From: Caldifarciminota bacterium
GTDB taxonomy: Bacteria > Hydrothermota > Tepidihabitantia > SM23-42
Direction: 5' to 3'
DNA: 32,995 nucleotides
Assembly: GCA_016936155.1 (NCBI GenBank)
Contig: JAFGPO010000092.1
Location: forward strand, 1 to 32,995
The notes beneath the pieces are model-generated. The model was not told the origin of the DNA and did not search any database. It was given only the letters and a program-made list of their open reading frames with translations. The translations under genes were made by a program, and so were the position numbers. Of the stretch, positions 31,723 through 32,995 are shown piece after piece (position 1 is the stretch's first letter; each line of letters opens with the position of its first letter).

Positions 31723-32995
31723 CTACGTACTCTTCACTGAATAGACAGTTACTTCTTCTTCTTTTCCTTTGACACGCACCTTGCCCAGCGCTTCGAAGCG
31801 CATGCCTGGATCCGGAATACCTTTCACTCGCTTGTAAACCTCCTCACCGCACACGATGCTTGCGTTGAACTCCTTGGTCTGCCCCTCGAGACGGGATGCG
31901 AGATTCACCGCATCGCCAATGACCGTGTATTCCATTCTCATGGGTGATCCGAAATTGCCGCTGATGACTTCACCGGTATTGATACCGATACCGATCTTGA
32001 AACCGAGTTTGTCTGCTCTATCGATCATTTCCAGGGCGGCCCGGCATGCGTTCAATGCATGGTTTGAAACGTGCACCGGATTGCCGAATACGGCCATAAC
32101 ACAGTCGCCGATGAACTTATCGATCCTCCCCTGGTGATCGAATATCACCCTTACCATTTCATCGAGGAATTTGTTCAATTTGAGCCCAACACTCTCCGGG
32201 TCAGTCTTCTCGGCGAAGGGCGTGAAATTCCGGATATCGGCAAAAAGAACCGTGCAGTCAACCTTTTCACCGCCCAGTTTCGGGGGTGTTACGGTCACCT
32301 GTTCGACAAGCTCGCGTGAGTAGTACCTTGAAAAGATCGATTTTAATTCCCGTTTCTCGCGTTCCACAAATTGATACCGGTAGATAAGCGAACATATTAG
32401 ACCGAGTACAAACACATATGTTGGCCGGATGATTCCAAGATCCAGATGCATGCTGAATAAGAAAAAGGAGATAATGAGAAAAAGCAGATAGGCGACCGCG
32501 CACGTAATAATGTAGAGATGTGCAGGCTTGGTGCATGCAAGGAAATTGAATACAATACTCAACAACAACGTTACCAGGATGATGATAAGAACCGGTATTT
32601 CGACCGTTCTTTCGTTATTGATAAAATTGTCAACAAGTATAGCCTGGAGTACGACACCAGGAAATTGGCGGTCGAAAGGTACCGCATGATAATCAAAAAG
32701 TCCCTTTGCCGTGCCGCCGATAAGAACGACCTTCATGTCAAAAAAGCCTTTTGGTACCCGCTGCAAATATACATCAGAAAACGATATGCGACGATATGAT
32801 TCTTCGTTCCGGAACATGATCAGGAACGTCTCAGGCAAATCACGGCCCCAGGCATTGAGCGCGATTTGGGCGGCAAAGGTCGTGTCATCAAAGAGCATTG
32901 AAAATCCGCGCCGGATCACGCCATCGTCATCCGCGTACACATCGCCCAGGCCCACTTTGTTGTACCGGGTGTAGATCGGATCCTGACCGAACGTG
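31723..32995 (-). CDS. CHASE2 adenylate cyclase, class III (5' partial)
   Basis: The frame stays open to the right edge of the window, so the N terminus lies outside; the GTG at 32955 is internal. The visible part begins in a CHASE2 extracytoplasmic sensor (GLGDVYADDDGVIRRG... VVLIGGTAKGLFDYHAVPF), then three membrane helices (VLIIILVTLLLSIVFNF, IITCAVAYLLFLIISFF, VFVLGLICSLIY). A class III cyclase domain follows with metal Asp in LFADIRNF and KFIGD, and the substrate-specifying Lys (DKFIGD) and Thr (EYTVIGD) plus NLASR, the K-T pair typical of bacterial adenylate cyclases. It should make cAMP in response to a periplasmic signal. The convergent gap to the RibD-like gene is only 76 bases and carries nothing I can recognise. 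Confidence 0.93.
   Translation of the reverse strand, partial: TFGQDPIYTRYNKVGLGDVYADDDGVIRRGFSMLFDDTTFAAQIALNAWGRDLPETFLIMFRNEESYRRISFSDVYLQRVPKGFFDMKVVLIGGTAKGLFDYHAVPFDRQFPGVVLQAILVDNFINNERTVEIPVLIIILVTLLLSIVFNFLACTKPAHLYIITCAVAYLLFLIISFFLFSMHLDLGIIRPTYVFVLGLICSLIYRYQFVEREKRELKSIFSRYYSRELVEQVTVTPPKLGGEKVDCTVLFADIRNFTPFAEKTDPESVGLKLNKFLDEMVRVIFDHQGRIDKFIGDCVMAVFGNPVHVSNHALNACRAALEMIDRADKLGFKIGIGINTGEVISGNFGSPMRMEYTVIGDAVNLASRLEGQTKEFNASIVCGEEVYKRVKGIPDPGMRFEALGKVRVKGKEEEVTVYSVKST

Overview
The window suggests a mesophilic, didermic bacterium of moderate GC content, plausibly from the FCB superphylum or a related candidate phylum of the WOR-3/Stahlbacteria or Cloacimonadota kind. The evidence is a secreted M14 peptidase with a C-terminal domain of the type IX secretion (Por) sorting kind, an outer-membrane-barrel-like protein ending in Phe, a PilT ATPase, ScpA, and promoters of the form TTGACW-N16/17-TACAAT. 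This assignment is inference; no rRNA or tRNA is present. There are no insertion sequences, phage genes or CRISPR arrays that I can see.

Layout. (1) 1-13481, plus strand: an uninterrupted signalling island of nine full-size genes plus one receiver remnant, most overlapping by ATGA or similar junctions. It encodes a PAS-rich HisKA_2 kinase (5' end outside the window), a REC-PAS-HisKA_3 kinase, a NarL-type regulator, a receiver fragment (54 aa), a REC-GGDEF protein with a broken active site but an intact I-site, a REC-HD-GYP protein, a four-PAS phytochrome-like kinase with an Rcp1-type receiver, a second REC-HD-GYP protein, and a 1019-aa REC-PAS-GAF-like-PAS-GGDEF-REC-HD-GYP composite. None of these proteins shows a membrane segment, so the module probably senses cytosolic signals and converts them into cyclic di-GMP changes. 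(2) 13629-17206, minus strand: a tight operon of a PilS-like membrane kinase, a single receiver, a free-standing MshEN (c-di-GMP-binding) protein and PilT. It converges on the island and is the most plausible output visible here: c-di-GMP control of type IV pilus retraction or twitching.

(3) 17571-19450, minus strand: an internally deleted meso-diaminopimelate dehydrogenase pseudogene, an RlmN/Cfr-like radical SAM protein and a mini-ferritin with a clear promoter and an upstream palindrome. (4) 19618-23102, minus strand: an operon of M14 carboxypeptidase with sorting domain, an isochorismatase-family hydrolase and a thioredoxin-reductase-like flavoprotein lacking CxxC, behind a strong promoter. 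(5) 23240-24664, plus strand: a cyclic-nucleotide-binding protein, possibly leaderless, and a class II histone-deacetylase-family hydrolase. (6) 24948-26913, minus strand: an FHA-GGDEF diguanylate cyclase overlapping a membrane-anchored Ser/Thr kinase. (7) 27226-29099, minus strand: scpA overlapping an outer-membrane-like protein gene. (8) 29457-31646, plus strand: tspO, a DUF523-DUF1722 protein and a RibD-type reductase. (9) 31723-32995, minus strand: a CHASE2 class III adenylate cyclase (5' end outside the window), which together with the cNMP-binding protein suggests a second, cAMP-based circuit.

The first 13.5 kb looks visibly more AT-rich than the right half, which is GC-richer and carries intergenic AT-rich degenerate repeats and short GC hairpins. 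The main novelty candidates are the stand-alone MshEN-PilT-PilS/REC operon facing a c-di-GMP island, the domain-shuffled island proteins, the tiny receiver remnant, and the deletion junction inside ddh.
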